Positions 1 through 8,104 of a stretch of 25,459 nucleotides of DNA are shown in pieces; within the stretch, counting starts at the first letter, position 1; each line of letters begins with the position of its first letter. The position numbers and the translations under genes are program-made. Where the stretch lies: NCBI GenBank assembly GCA_038329675.1, contig JBBQNE010000032.1:1-25459 (forward strand), read 5' to 3'. The stretch is from JANXVY01 sp038329675 (GTDB taxonomy: Bacteria; Pseudomonadota; Alphaproteobacteria; Rhizobiales; Hyphomicrobiaceae). Below the pieces are notes generated by a model. It had not been told where the DNA came from. It was given only the letters and a program-made list of their open reading frames with translations, and ran no database searches.

Positions 1-2829
1 GATGCCCGCGCCCGCGCCCTCGCCGCCGCACGCCAACGCGATGTCGAAGACCGCGCTCGCCAGGAAGAAGCCGAACGAATTCGCGCAGCAATGCCAGTCG
101 TGGAACCGACACCTCCGCCACCAGCAGTCGTCGTTGAACCCGTATCGGATGCGACTTCGACAAAAGCGGCTGCGTCGTCTGCAAAAGTTGTGGCACCTTT
201 GGCAAAAGCGGCGGCCCCAACAGTAAAAGTAGCATCGCCAGCAGCCCCAGTCGTGCCAGCCGTGCCCGCCGACCCCGCTCGCAGTGCGGCCGCCCCTGCT
301 GCCCCGGGTCCGAGCGCCACGCTCGTGCCCCGTGGTGAACCCGGCGCATCCCCGCCACGCAGTGATGTGCGCCCGACCAGTGCGCCGCGCACGGGTGGCT
401 ATCAAGGCGACCGTCCACGCGCGCCCGGCGCCCCTGTGGGCGATCGCTCCGGCCCGCGTCCGCCGTTCGGTCGACCCGATACACCTCGCACAGATGGTCC
501 TCGCGCTGATGGCGCGCGTCCAGAAGGTGATCGCGGCGGCTATCGCGGCGATCGCCCGGACCGTGGCCCGCGTCCTGAAGGCGGCTTCCGCGCCGACGGT
601 GCCCGATTTGATGGCGCCCGCGCTCCAGCCCAACCCTACGACCGTACCCGAAGCTATGGCGCCGCCAGCGGTGCTGCAGCCCCGTCGGCCTATATGCCGC
701 GCGAGGCTGGCCGCCCGCGCAACATCGAAATCGCGCGCGATCGTCGTCCGATCATTCCTGCCCCATCGGCGCCCAGCCCGTCGACTGAGATCAAACGCCC
801 AACGCGCAGTGCTCCGGTCGCCAAGCCGGTTACGGCCGACGATGAGGATACGCGGCGCCGCAAAGCTGGCGGTGCGATCGACTACACGAAGCCCGTTCGC
901 CCCGGTGCAAATAAGCCGGTGGGCGAAGAAGGTCGCATTCGCGGCAAGCTGACAATCAACAATGCGTTTGACGAAAATCAACGCCAGCGCTCGCTCGCCT
1001 CCCTCAAGCGGAAACGGGAGCGTGAGAAGCTCAAGGCGATGGGCATTTCCCAGACGCGTGAGAAGATCGTCCGCGAAGTCATCATCCCGGACGTCATTAC
1101 GATCCAGGAACTCGCCAACCGGATGACCGAACGCGGCGTCGAGATCATCAAGCTTCTGATGAAACAGGGGCATATGCATAAGATTACCGACACGATCGAC
1201 AGCGATACCGCTGAACTGATCGTGACGGAGTTCGGACACACCGCGAAGCGCGTCTCGGAAGCCGACGTTGAAATCGGCTTTGTCGGCGTCAAGGATGAAG
1301 ACGATCTAGCGCTGGAATCACGGGCGCCGGTCGTCACCATTATGGGCCACGTCGACCACGGTAAAACGTCGCTGCTCGACGCCATTCGCAAAACAAACGT
1401 CGTGTCGGGCGAAGCCGGTGGCATCACCCAACACATTGGCGCCTATCAAGTGACGTCGGCCAGCGGTCAGAAAGTCACCTTCATCGACACGCCGGGCCAT
1501 GAAGCGTTCACTGCCATGAGGGCCCGTGGCGCCAAGGTCACCGACATCGTCGTGCTTGTTGTCGCAGCCGATGACGGCGTGATGCCGCAAACGATCGAGG
1601 CCATCAATCACGCGAAGGCAGCAGGCGTTCCTATCATCGTGGCGATCAACAAGATCGACAAGCCACAAGCCGAGCCGACACGCGTGCGCACGGAATTGCT
1701 GTCGCATGAAATCGTCGTCGAAAGCATGTCGGGCGATACGCTTGAAGTTGAAGTTTCAGCCTTGAAGCGCACCGGCCTCGACAAGTTGATCGAGGCGATC
1801 CACCTCCAGTCCGAAATCCTCGACCTCAAGTCGAACCCGCTTCGCCCCGCCGAAGGCATCGTCATCGAGGCCAAGCTGGAGCGCGGTCGCGGCCCCGTCG
1901 GCACCGTTCTCGTGCAGCGTGGCACCCTCAAAGTCGGCGACATCGTCGTTGCCGGTCAGGCCTGGGGTCGGGTCCGCGCGCTGCTCGACGACCACAGTGC
2001 CAACATCCCGACGGCTGGACCATCCGTGCCCGTCGAAATCTTGGGCTTTGATAGTGCTCCCGAGGCCGGCGACGCGTTTGCCGTCGTCGAAAACGAAGCG
2101 CGTGCCCGTGAAATCGTCGATTACCGTGTTCGCAAGCGCCGCGAGACGCTCGGCAGCTCCAGTGCGCCGCGCACGCTCGAACAGATGATGCAGCAGTTCA
2201 AGGACGCTGCGGGCAAGAAAGAGTTCAATCTCGTCATCAAGGGTGACGTGCAGGGCTCGGTCGAAGCCATCATCGGCGCGCTCGCCAAGGTCGGCAACGA
2301 CGAGGTCGGCGCGCGGGTTGTGCACGCTGGCGTTGGCCAGATCACGGAATCCGACATCGCGCTTTCGAACGCATCAAAGGCGATCATCGTCGGCTTCAAC
2401 GTGCGCGCCAACACGCAGGCCAAGCAGGCCGCCGAACAACAAGGCATCGAGCTGCGCTACTACAACATCATCTACGATCTCGTGGACGATGTGAAATTGG
2501 CGATGGCAGGCCTCCTTGCGCCAACCAAGCGCGAAACGTTCCTCGGTTACGCCACGATCAAGCAGGTGTTCAACATCACCAAGGTCGGCAAAGTCGCTGG
2601 CTGTATCGTCACCGACGGTCGCGTCGAACGCGGCGCAAAGGTCCGCTTGCTGCGCGACAAGGTCGTCATTCACGAAGGCACGCTGTCGATCCTCAAGCGC
2701 TTCAAGGACGAGGTCAAAGACGTTACCGGTGGCCAGGAATGCGGCATGGCGTTTGCCAACTACCAGGACATTCGCGAGGGCGACGAGATCGAGTGCTTCA
2801 CCGTCGAAACGATCGCCCGAACGCTGTAG
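1..2829 (+). CDS. infB: Translation initiation factor IF-2 (5' end outside window)
   Basis: IF-2 is the GTPase that brings initiator fMet-tRNA to the 30S subunit and promotes subunit joining. The reading frame is open from base 1, so the true start lies upstream; 942 residues are visible. Order in the visible protein: an Arg/Glu-rich helix (about 1-30), a long Ala/Pro- and Arg/Gly/Asp-rich disordered stretch (about 31-330), the IF2_N domain (about 358-410), then the G domain with GHVDHGKT (about 449), DTPGHE (about 496) and NKID (about 550), followed by the beta-barrel, IF2 core and C-terminal initiator-tRNA-binding domains ending in EIECFTVETIARTL. The disordered N-terminal part is the usual variable region of alphaproteobacterial IF-2. 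In most relatives rbfA and truB follow infB; here a hairpin and an unrelated membrane protease follow, so this infB appears to end its operon. Confidence 0.97.
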   Translation, partial: DARARALAAARQRDVEDRARQEEAERIRAAMPVVEPTPPPPAVVVEPVSDATSTKAAASSAKVVAPLAKAAAPTVKVASPAAPVVPAVPADPARSAAAPAAPGPSATLVPRGEPGASPPRSDVRPTSAPRTGGYQGDRPRAPGAPVGDRSGPRPPFGRPDTPRTDGPRADGARPEGDRGGYRGDRPDRGPRPEGGFRADGARFDGARAPAQPYDRTRSYGAASGAAAPSAYMPREAGRPRNIEIARDRRPIIPAPSAPSPSTEIKRPTRSAPVAKPVTADDEDTRRRKAGGAIDYTKPVRPGANKPVGEEGRIRGKLTINNAFDENQRQRSLASLKRKREREKLKAMGISQTREKIVREVIIPDVITIQELANRMTERGVEIIKLLMKQGHMHKITDTIDSDTAELIVTEFGHTAKRVSEADVEIGFVGVKDEDDLALESRAPVVTIMGHVDHGKTSLLDAIRKTNVVSGEAGGITQHIGAYQVTSASGQKVTFIDTPGHEAFTAMRARGAKVTDIVVLVVAADDGVMPQTIEAINHAKAAGVPIIVAINKIDKPQAEPTRVRTELLSHEIVVESMSGDTLEVEVSALKRTGLDKLIEAIHLQSEILDLKSNPLRPAEGIVIEAKLERGRGPVGTVLVQRGTLKVGDIVVAGQAWGRVRALLDDHSANIPTAGPSVPVEILGFDSAPEAGDAFAVVENEARAREIVDYRVRKRRETLGSSSAPRTLEQMMQQFKDAAGKKEFNLVIKGDVQGSVEAIIGALAKVGNDEVGARVVHAGVGQITESDIALSNASKAIIVGFNVRANTQAKQAAEQQGIELRYYNIIYDLVDDVKLAMAGLLAPTKRETFLGYATIKQVFNITKVGKVAGCIVTDGRVERGAKVRLLRDKVVIHEGTLSILKRFKDEVKDVTGGQECGMAFANYQDIREGDEIECFTVETIARTL

Positions 2830-2924
2830 GGTGAACGCTTCTATATGAATGCTTCCCTATAAACGCTTTGATACGGCAACGTTCGGGCTGCTGCGGTCGT
2901 GCCGACGCTCCCAGTGGCCGCCTC

Positions 2925-2951
2925 GAGATCCGCGCGACCAGCGCGGATCTC
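2925..2951 (+). terminator. Perfect 11-bp hairpin after infB, probable terminator
   Basis: An exact inverted repeat has GAGATCCGCGC at 2925-2935, a GACCA loop, and GCGCGGATCTC at 2941-2951. It starts 95 bases after the infB stop in a 282-base stretch that holds no convincing gene. The GC-rich stem suits an intrinsic terminator, but only CTTG follows rather than a real T-run, so termination may be weak or the element may instead protect the 3' end of the transcript. It could also be a dispersed palindrome. The rest of 2830-3111 shows nothing I can name. Confidence 0.5.
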
Positions 2952-3111
2952 TTGCCGTGAGCGGTCACCGAGCAGCGGGCATGCCGAACCGCAAAGCGCA
3001 GAGTGACACAACCGCTCAGCCCGCCCGGCGTCAAGGAACGTGGCGCCAAGACACCCGACAACCGCCTTCGACGGAGCGCCTTGTCTCGGGCGACATGGCC
3101 ACAATCAGGGC

Positions 3112-4431
3112 ATGCTGCCCGAAGCACGTCGCGATCGGGAGCGCCTTTTGAGCCTACCTCTTTTCGTCATCCTGGCCGTGCTCTGCGTGGCGATCCTTTT
3201 CGCTATCAGGCCGCGCCAGAAAATGGTTCGCAGCCGCGTCTACCGTGTCTATCCCGACGAACTGTGGCAGCTAATGCGCATGCGGCGGGGCGAGCCCGAT
3301 TGGACGGGCGTCATCCAAAGCGTCGAGTGGGAGAACGGCTCGGACACGGACGGCATGATCACCTACAAAGGCGGCTCCAAAGCCTACATGCGCCAACGCA
3401 TTGACGATGCCAACATGCACGTCGCGACCTCACTCGACGTCATGAATAGCGGTAATGAGCCCGGCGAGCGCATGATTTCGCTGACCTCGGTAACGGCCGA
3501 TCCGGGAGGCAGCCGCTGCACCATGTCGATCACCTCCGAAAAGATCGGCCCGCTCGGCGTCGAGGGCTGGCTTGGGCGCCTGACACGGCCTCTCGTCGGG
3601 TTCTACTTGTCGGCGCTTGTAACAGCCGAGATTGAACGCAATGGCGCGCTGGCGCGCTATGCCGCCGATAACGGCAACGCGCCAGAAGCGGTCAGCTTTC
3701 TGGGCATGCGCATGTCTTGGTTGGCGCTCGGACTTGCCGCCGTTGCGTTGGGCTATTGGGGCTGGTCATTCGGGTTGTGGTTCACCGTTGCGCTGGCTGC
3801 AGGCCTCGTGCTGCACGAGGCTGGCCACGTGGCCGTAATGCGCGCGTTTGGCGACCGCGCCAGTGCCTTTTATTTTGTGCCGTTTCTTGGCGGCGTTGCC
3901 ATTGGCCAAAAGAAACACGAAAGTGATAGCCAACTTGTCGCGATGGTGATCGGCGGGCCTGCGGCTGGCCTTTTATCCGCGATCGCCGCTGGCGTACTGG
4001 GGTGGTGGTTCGACAACGATTTCCTGCTGGCTTGCGGCCACTTCTTCGCAATCTTCAACCTGTTTAACCTCTTGCCGATACCGCCGCTCGATGGCGGGCA
4101 AATTGCCCTTGCCATGGCGCGACCATTCGTGTCGGTGGCCAGTCTGATCTGGGTGCGAATTGTATTGACTGCGATTGGCGCAGCTGGCGCCGTTTGGCTA
4201 GGCGAGCCAGTGCTGGTGGTCATGTTTGCGCTGCTGCTGGTATTTGCGATCGCATTTAGGGCTGTGCCGCCCGACACGTCGCAAAAACCACTATCCGGGC
4301 GGGGCGCGGCTGGAACATTGCTTACCACGGTCGTCATCATCGTCGGACTATGCGGCATCATTGGTATCATCGGTGACGAGATGACTTTGCGGCAGGCATT
4401 CCGAGCCCTGATCAGGGGGCCTTTTGCTTGA
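3112..4431 (+). CDS. Site-2 protease (M50) family membrane metalloprotease with N-terminal SRPBCC-like domain
   Basis: Intramembrane zinc proteases of this family cut membrane-bound substrates such as anti-sigma factors. The zinc motif HEAGH lies at residues 235-239 and the second motif NLLPIPPLDGG at about 318-329; together they identify the family. Several hydrophobic segments surround them. Between a first membrane helix (about 13-33) and the protease core is a soluble stretch of about 130 residues with the pattern of SRPBCC/START-like ligand-binding domains (YRVYPDELW near the start, an amphipathic C-terminal helix). No PDZ domain is seen. Start is uncertain: ATG 3112 gives an Arg-rich N-tail, GTG 3040 would extend it, and TTG 3148 has the best ribosome site (GGGAG six bases upstream) but removes the tail. 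The next gene is the broken Uma2 gene. Substrate unknown. Confidence 0.8.
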   Translation: MLPEARRDRERLLSLPLFVILAVLCVAILFAIRPRQKMVRSRVYRVYPDELWQLMRMRRGEPDWTGVIQSVEWENGSDTDGMITYKGGSKAYMRQRIDDANMHVATSLDVMNSGNEPGERMISLTSVTADPGGSRCTMSITSEKIGPLGVEGWLGRLTRPLVGFYLSALVTAEIERNGALARYAADNGNAPEAVSFLGMRMSWLALGLAAVALGYWGWSFGLWFTVALAAGLVLHEAGHVAVMRAFGDRASAFYFVPFLGGVAIGQKKHESDSQLVAMVIGGPAAGLLSAIAAGVLGWWFDNDFLLACGHFFAIFNLFNLLPIPPLDGGQIALAMARPFVSVASLIWVRIVLTAIGAAGAVWLGEPVLVVMFALLLVFAIAFRAVPPDTSQKPLSGRGAAGTLLTTVVIIVGLCGIIGIIGDEMTLRQAFRALIRGPFA

Positions 4432-4521
4432 CCGCGCTGACGGCGTCCACGCATTCGCGACAATCCCCGCTCCATGCGAATTTGATTTGTAATGTGACGT
4501 CGAGCCAGACTGGAGGCGGTA

Positions 4522-5115
4522 GTGGCTGGTGAGAAGCCCCAGCACTGGCGAGTGCCGCTGGTGACATTCCACGTGCTCCGCGACGAAAGCCCAAGCGAAG
4601 AGAAGTCAGAGCGGATCGACGGACGCACGACCATGATGCCTTAACCGACGCTGCTCCATCAGCGCATCTGTAAAAACATGACGCGCGTGCTGGACGACCA
4701 TCTTGATCGCCTGAAGCCCGAATGGGCCGCCGACGGGGAGGTCGGACTTCTGCTCACCGGTGATGATTCCTACAACCCAGAGCCAGACGTGACTGTCATC
4801 GATCGCGCTGTCGCATTTGGTCAAATTTACGCGGACCGATTTTACGCCGTTGTGGAAGTGCTATCGGAACACGACAAGGCATGGAAGCTCCACGCGAAGA
4901 TCGGCTATTACACGCGACATGAACACTGCTTTGCCGTTCTGTTCGTGCTGCAAACCGAAATCGGGTGCCGGTTGTGGCGTCGTCAACTGGACGGGTCGTG
5001 GACACAAACTGAACTTGCTGGCCCCAACGAACGCATCGCGCTACCCGTGATCGGTGACATCGGCCCGCTGTCAGCGTTCTACCGCGACACGCCGCTCTTC
5101 CAGCCCAACCCGTAA
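4522..5115 (+). pseudogene. Uma2 family (DUF820) restriction-endonuclease-fold protein, interrupted by in-frame TAA
   Basis: Uma2 proteins are PD-(D/E)XK-fold putative nucleases of about 190 residues. Here the frame starts at GTG 4522, behind a good ribosome site (GGAGG at 4513), and encodes a typical N-terminus ending in ERIDGRTTMMP. It meets TAA at 4642-4644 and continues without frame change as PTLLHQRICKNMTRVLDDHLD, just where family members read straight through a motif like IDGxxxMMxPPTxxHQRI. The C-terminal part keeps the active-site signature PEPDVTVIDRA, then VVEVLSEHDKAWKLHAKIGYY, ending at 5115. An ATG at 4678 could start a 145-residue remnant, but it lacks a ribosome site and the first strand and helix. 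A single nonsense change with the rest intact suggests recent decay or a base-call error. Convergent with the MATE gene, stop codons 11 bases apart. Confidence 0.75.
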
Positions 5116-5126
5116 GCAATGGAAAG

Positions 5127-6581
5127 TCAACGCGCGCCCTTTGCTGCCAACGCATCCATGTGGCGGTAGGATAGCCACACCGCGACAATGCCGAACGCGA
5201 TCCCGCCGACCATCCACCCGGCGAGCACGCCGCCAGCGCCACCGAGCGCACCGCCCGCCATCACGAATGGCACCGTGCCGACCGTTGCGCGTCCCCAGTT
5301 CAGCACCGTTGATAGCGGCGCGCGCCCCAGCGTATTGAAGGCAGCGTTGGCCACAAACAGCGCGCCCAGGAACACAAACAGCGGCGATAGCCACCGGCAA
5401 AATAGGACGATGAGTTCAGCTGCCTCCCCGCTCGCCTTGACCGACCTCGCAATCGCTTCGGCAAACAGGGCCAGCGGTATCCAAGCTGCGAGCGTGAACG
5501 CGGCCGTCACCCACAATGACAGCGTAAACGCACGCCGCAATCGCGCCATATCTCCCGCGCCATAGTTCTGGCCAAGGATCGGCCCGACCGACCCCGACAG
5601 CGCATAGATCGCCCCGAACGCGACCGGGATAATCCGCCCGATTGCCGTCCATCCAGCAACGGCGGCATCGCCGTGCGTTGCAATCGCAGCCGTCACAAAT
5701 GCGTTTGCAGCTGGCGTTGCGATATTGGTCAGGATGGCAGGTACCGCAATCGCCGCGATTGGCCGAAGATCGCTGACAAATGCGTCGGCGTTCGGCGTAC
5801 CGGCCAGATCGTGGACGCGCATCACTCCATACAGCCCAACGGCCATCACCGCAAAGCGCGACAGCACGATCGCCCAAGCCGCCCCCGTCAGGCCAAGCCC
5901 GAGGCCGAAGATCAACAGCGGATCAAGCGCGATATTCACGACCGCGCCAATCAGCGTGATGTTCATCGCGCGCCGGGCATCGCCGACCGACCGCAAGATG
6001 CCGCTCGCTGACATACCAATCGCGAGCGGGGTCAATGCTGGCAGCACGATCGCGAGATAGCCCATCGCAAGGTCGTAGGTCCGCCCGCTGGCGCCCATCG
6101 CCGAAAGCAACACGGGCGAAGCGAGCCACGCCCCAACCCCAGCCACCGCAGAAACAATCGCCGTTGTCAGCAGGCAATGCGTCGCGAGCCGTCGGGCCGT
6201 GATGCGGTCACGGGCGCCGATCGCCGGTGCCACGAGAGCCGTCGTGGCAATCGACAATCCGATGCCAATTGAAATCGTGAAGAATACGATCGATGAGCCG
6301 TAGCCAAGTGCTGCGATGATCCCCTCATCGCCGAGCTGGGCAAGAAAAATCAGGTTGGCAAGTTCGCCAATAAAAATCGCAACGAGCCCAAACGCGCCGG
6401 TCCCCGTCATCACTAGAATGTGCCGCAGCAACGACCCCGTAACGAATACGGGCGCCGCACCAACAGGCATCGCAGCACTCGGCTGCGTTGCGATGACCGG
6501 TGGTAGCGCAGGCGTCACGATGGCAACCAGATTTGGCGTCGGCATCGGAGTTGGTGCGGGTGGTGGCGTCGTATCTTGCAT
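5127..6581 (-). CDS. MATE family multidrug/cation exporter
   Basis: Members of the MATE family use Na+ or H+ gradients to export drugs or cationic metabolites across the inner membrane. The 484-residue protein has about 12 hydrophobic helices in two similar halves. Family landmarks include IFIGELANLIFLAQLGDEG in helix 1, SGILRSVGDARRAMNITLIGAVVNIALDPLLIFGLGLGLTGAAWA in the first half, and GPILGQNYGAGDMARLRRAF in the second. The first 45 or so residues are an unusual Pro/Thr/Ala-rich tail that is not part of the core. The ATG has an excellent ribosome site (AAAGGA) that overlaps the recR stop codon nine bases upstream, so translation is probably coupled to recR. Substrate cannot be read from sequence. 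Confidence 0.92.
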   Translation of the reverse strand: MQDTTPPPAPTPMPTPNLVAIVTPALPPVIATQPSAAMPVGAAPVFVTGSLLRHILVMTGTGAFGLVAIFIGELANLIFLAQLGDEGIIAALGYGSSIVFFTISIGIGLSIATTALVAPAIGARDRITARRLATHCLLTTAIVSAVAGVGAWLASPVLLSAMGASGRTYDLAMGYLAIVLPALTPLAIGMSASGILRSVGDARRAMNITLIGAVVNIALDPLLIFGLGLGLTGAAWAIVLSRFAVMAVGLYGVMRVHDLAGTPNADAFVSDLRPIAAIAVPAILTNIATPAANAFVTAAIATHGDAAVAGWTAIGRIIPVAFGAIYALSGSVGPILGQNYGAGDMARLRRAFTLSLWVTAAFTLAAWIPLALFAEAIARSVKASGEAAELIVLFCRWLSPLFVFLGALFVANAAFNTLGRAPLSTVLNWGRATVGTVPFVMAGGALGGAGGVLAGWMVGGIAFGIVAVWLSYRHMDALAAKGAR

Positions 6582-6590
6582 CGGCGTCCT

Positions 6591-7199
6591 TTAGAGCCGT
6601 CGGCGCGATTTAATCGCCGCCGCCAGCGTGCCGTCATCGAGATAATCAAGTTCGCCACCAATCGGGACGCCGTGCGCAAGGCGCGAAACGGCAAGATCGG
6701 GGTATGCCGAAAGCTGCTCGGCGACGTAGTGGGCGGTCGATTGTCCTTCGACCGTCGCGTTGAGCGCCAGCAATACCTCAGCGACGCCGCCTTCGCCAAC
6801 CCTAGCGAGCAGACCGGCTATGCTAAGTTGATCAGGACCGACCCCGTCGAGCGGCGACATAACTCCGCCGAGCACGTGGTAGCGGGCTTGCACAACGCCT
6901 GCCCGCTCCAGGGCCCATAGGTCGCCGATCTCTTCGACCACGACGATCAGGGTCTGGTCACGGGACGGATCGGCGCAGATCGAACACGGGTCAACACTAT
7001 CGACGTTGCCGCACGTTTTGCAGGCGACGATCTTTGCAGCCGCCTGCGTCATCGCCTCGGCGAGCGGGGCCAACAGGTCAGCGCGACGCTTGAGCAGCGC
7101 GAGGGCAGCTTTGCGAGCCGACCTTGGCCCAAGGCCCGGCAGTCGCCCAAGCAGTTGAATGAGGCGCTCGATTTCGGGGCCAGCTGGACGTTTCGGCAT
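6591..7199 (-). CDS. recR: Recombination mediator RecR
   Basis: RecR acts with RecO (and RecF) to load RecA on SSB-coated single-stranded DNA at gaps. The 202-residue length is typical. A helix-hairpin-helix lies at about 17-33 (LGRLPGLGPRSARKAAL), a four-cysteine zinc finger uses C60, C63, C72 and C75, and a TOPRIM domain starts near residue 84 (LIVVVEEIGDLWALE) and continues to the C-terminal GELDYLDDGTL motif. In many bacteria recR follows dnaX and ybaB; here those two genes lie about 9 kb away on the other strand and recR instead precedes the MATE exporter by nine bases. A weak AGG sits upstream of the ATG. Confidence 0.97.
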   Translation of the reverse strand: MPKRPAGPEIERLIQLLGRLPGLGPRSARKAALALLKRRADLLAPLAEAMTQAAAKIVACKTCGNVDSVDPCSICADPSRDQTLIVVVEEIGDLWALERAGVVQARYHVLGGVMSPLDGVGPDQLSIAGLLARVGEGGVAEVLLALNATVEGQSTAHYVAEQLSAYPDLAVSRLAHGVPIGGELDYLDDGTLAAAIKSRRRL

Positions 7200-7333
7200 G
7201 ACCTGCAGCTACCCGTCGCGAGCCGTCCAGCCAAGCTCAAAACACCGCTCACGGCTTTGCAGTGCACAGCTCTCGTTCGGTTTGGACCCTGCGCGGGAAT
7301 GGGGCGGCGGCATATGCGCTGGCCGATCGGCGT

Positions 7334-8104
7334 CTAGGGCTGCCACCGTTGGTATGTAATCATCGGCATTGCCGTCGCGTTGATGGCGAGGGCCGTAAAG
7401 TACCCCGCTTGTGGAGGTTCGAGCCCGCCAACGCACCAATCACCGCCGTCGGCTAACGCGCCGCCAATCCCGTGCCAAATCACGGTGCCTGAAGCGGCGC
7501 TGTCTAAGGTTGTGAACGATCGCGGATCGTGGCTAAGGCCCGTACCAAGAGCTTTAAGCACGGCCTCCTTGCGGGTCCAAATCGTAAAAAACGCATCCTC
7601 CCATGCCGCAGCCGTTAGGTCCGCCATGCGGCTGGCTTCCGCACTTGAGAAAAAGCGTCCCGGCAATGCCCGCGAGACCGGCCGTGGCCGTTCAATATCA
7701 ATCCCGATCGGCCGATCGGGGCAAACCGCAAGCGCCACCCAATCGCCCGCATGCGACACGTTAAAATGCGGGCCACCATCGAACGGGCCACCATCGAACG
7801 GGCCACCGTCAATCGTCGGCTTGCCGTGGTGCCCAATCGCAAATGCGAGTTCCTTTGGCGAGCGTCCAACATAGCCCGCTAAGATGGCCCGCAGCCCTGC
7901 GCGACTGGCCACGAATGTTTGCAACTGCCCCGGTGCGGTCATGCGCGCTGCCCGCTCCAATTCGTCCGGCGATAGCCCGGCCTGTGCGGCAATCGCGGTC
8001 AAGGCTCGGGCGTCGGCTCGAATGTCGAACGGGTCTGCATCCGTCCGCCAATACCAGACATCGACACGCGACCTGTTAATTTTGTCACAAACAGCTCCCG
8101 TCAT
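7334..8104 (-). CDS. Sfp-type 4'-phosphopantetheinyl transferase
   Basis: This enzyme moves the phosphopantetheine arm of coenzyme A onto a conserved serine of acyl or peptidyl carrier proteins. The 256-residue length fits the Sfp/Gsp class, which often serves secondary metabolism or special ACPs. Motifs: FNVSH at 114-118, GIDIE at 134-138 (Mg2+ ligands D136 and E138), FFSSAEA near 151, and WTRKEAVLKALGTGL from 176 (catalytic E180). Just before FNVSH is a tandem GGPFD repeat coded by a 15-bp DNA repeat. The start codon overlaps the dgt stop as ATGA, so it is translationally coupled to dgt. A likely client is the special ACP at 13812, although this is only inference from distance. It ends 134 bases before recR; that gap holds no visible gene. 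Confidence 0.93.
   Translation of the reverse strand: MTGAVCDKINRSRVDVWYWRTDADPFDIRADARALTAIAAQAGLSPDELERAARMTAPGQLQTFVASRAGLRAILAGYVGRSPKELAFAIGHHGKPTIDGGPFDGGPFDGGPHFNVSHAGDWVALAVCPDRPIGIDIERPRPVSRALPGRFFSSAEASRMADLTAAAWEDAFFTIWTRKEAVLKALGTGLSHDPRSFTTLDSAASGTVIWHGIGGALADGGDWCVGGLEPPQAGYFTALAINATAMPMITYQRWQP
7771..7815. repeat. 15-bp in-frame tandem repeat inside the PPTase gene
   Basis: GGCCACCATCGAACG occurs twice exactly (7771-7785 and 7786-7800), followed by a third degenerate copy (7801-7815). Being 15 bases long it keeps frame and encodes GGPFD-GGPFD-GGPHF on the minus strand, immediately before the P2 motif FNVSH. It looks like slippage in a surface loop, and copy number may vary between strains. 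Confidence 0.8.

Noticed and set aside
284..952. Open plus-strand frame of 222 codons inside infB
   Set aside because: It is a frame shadow of the GC-rich, Arg/Pro-rich IF-2 N-terminal region, with no ribosome site or family resemblance.
1756..2325. Long minus-strand open frame of 189 codons opposite infB
   Set aside because: Antisense to the conserved IF-2 core; its composition is that of a reverse-frame shadow.
3870..4634. Minus-strand open frame of 254 codons opposite the site-2 protease
   Set aside because: Mirrors the protease gene, is Ser/Pro/Arg-rich and has no recognisable motif.
7200..7333. Possible RNA gene between recR and the PPTase gene
   Set aside because: No tRNA cloverleaf, T-loop motif or terminator could be found.
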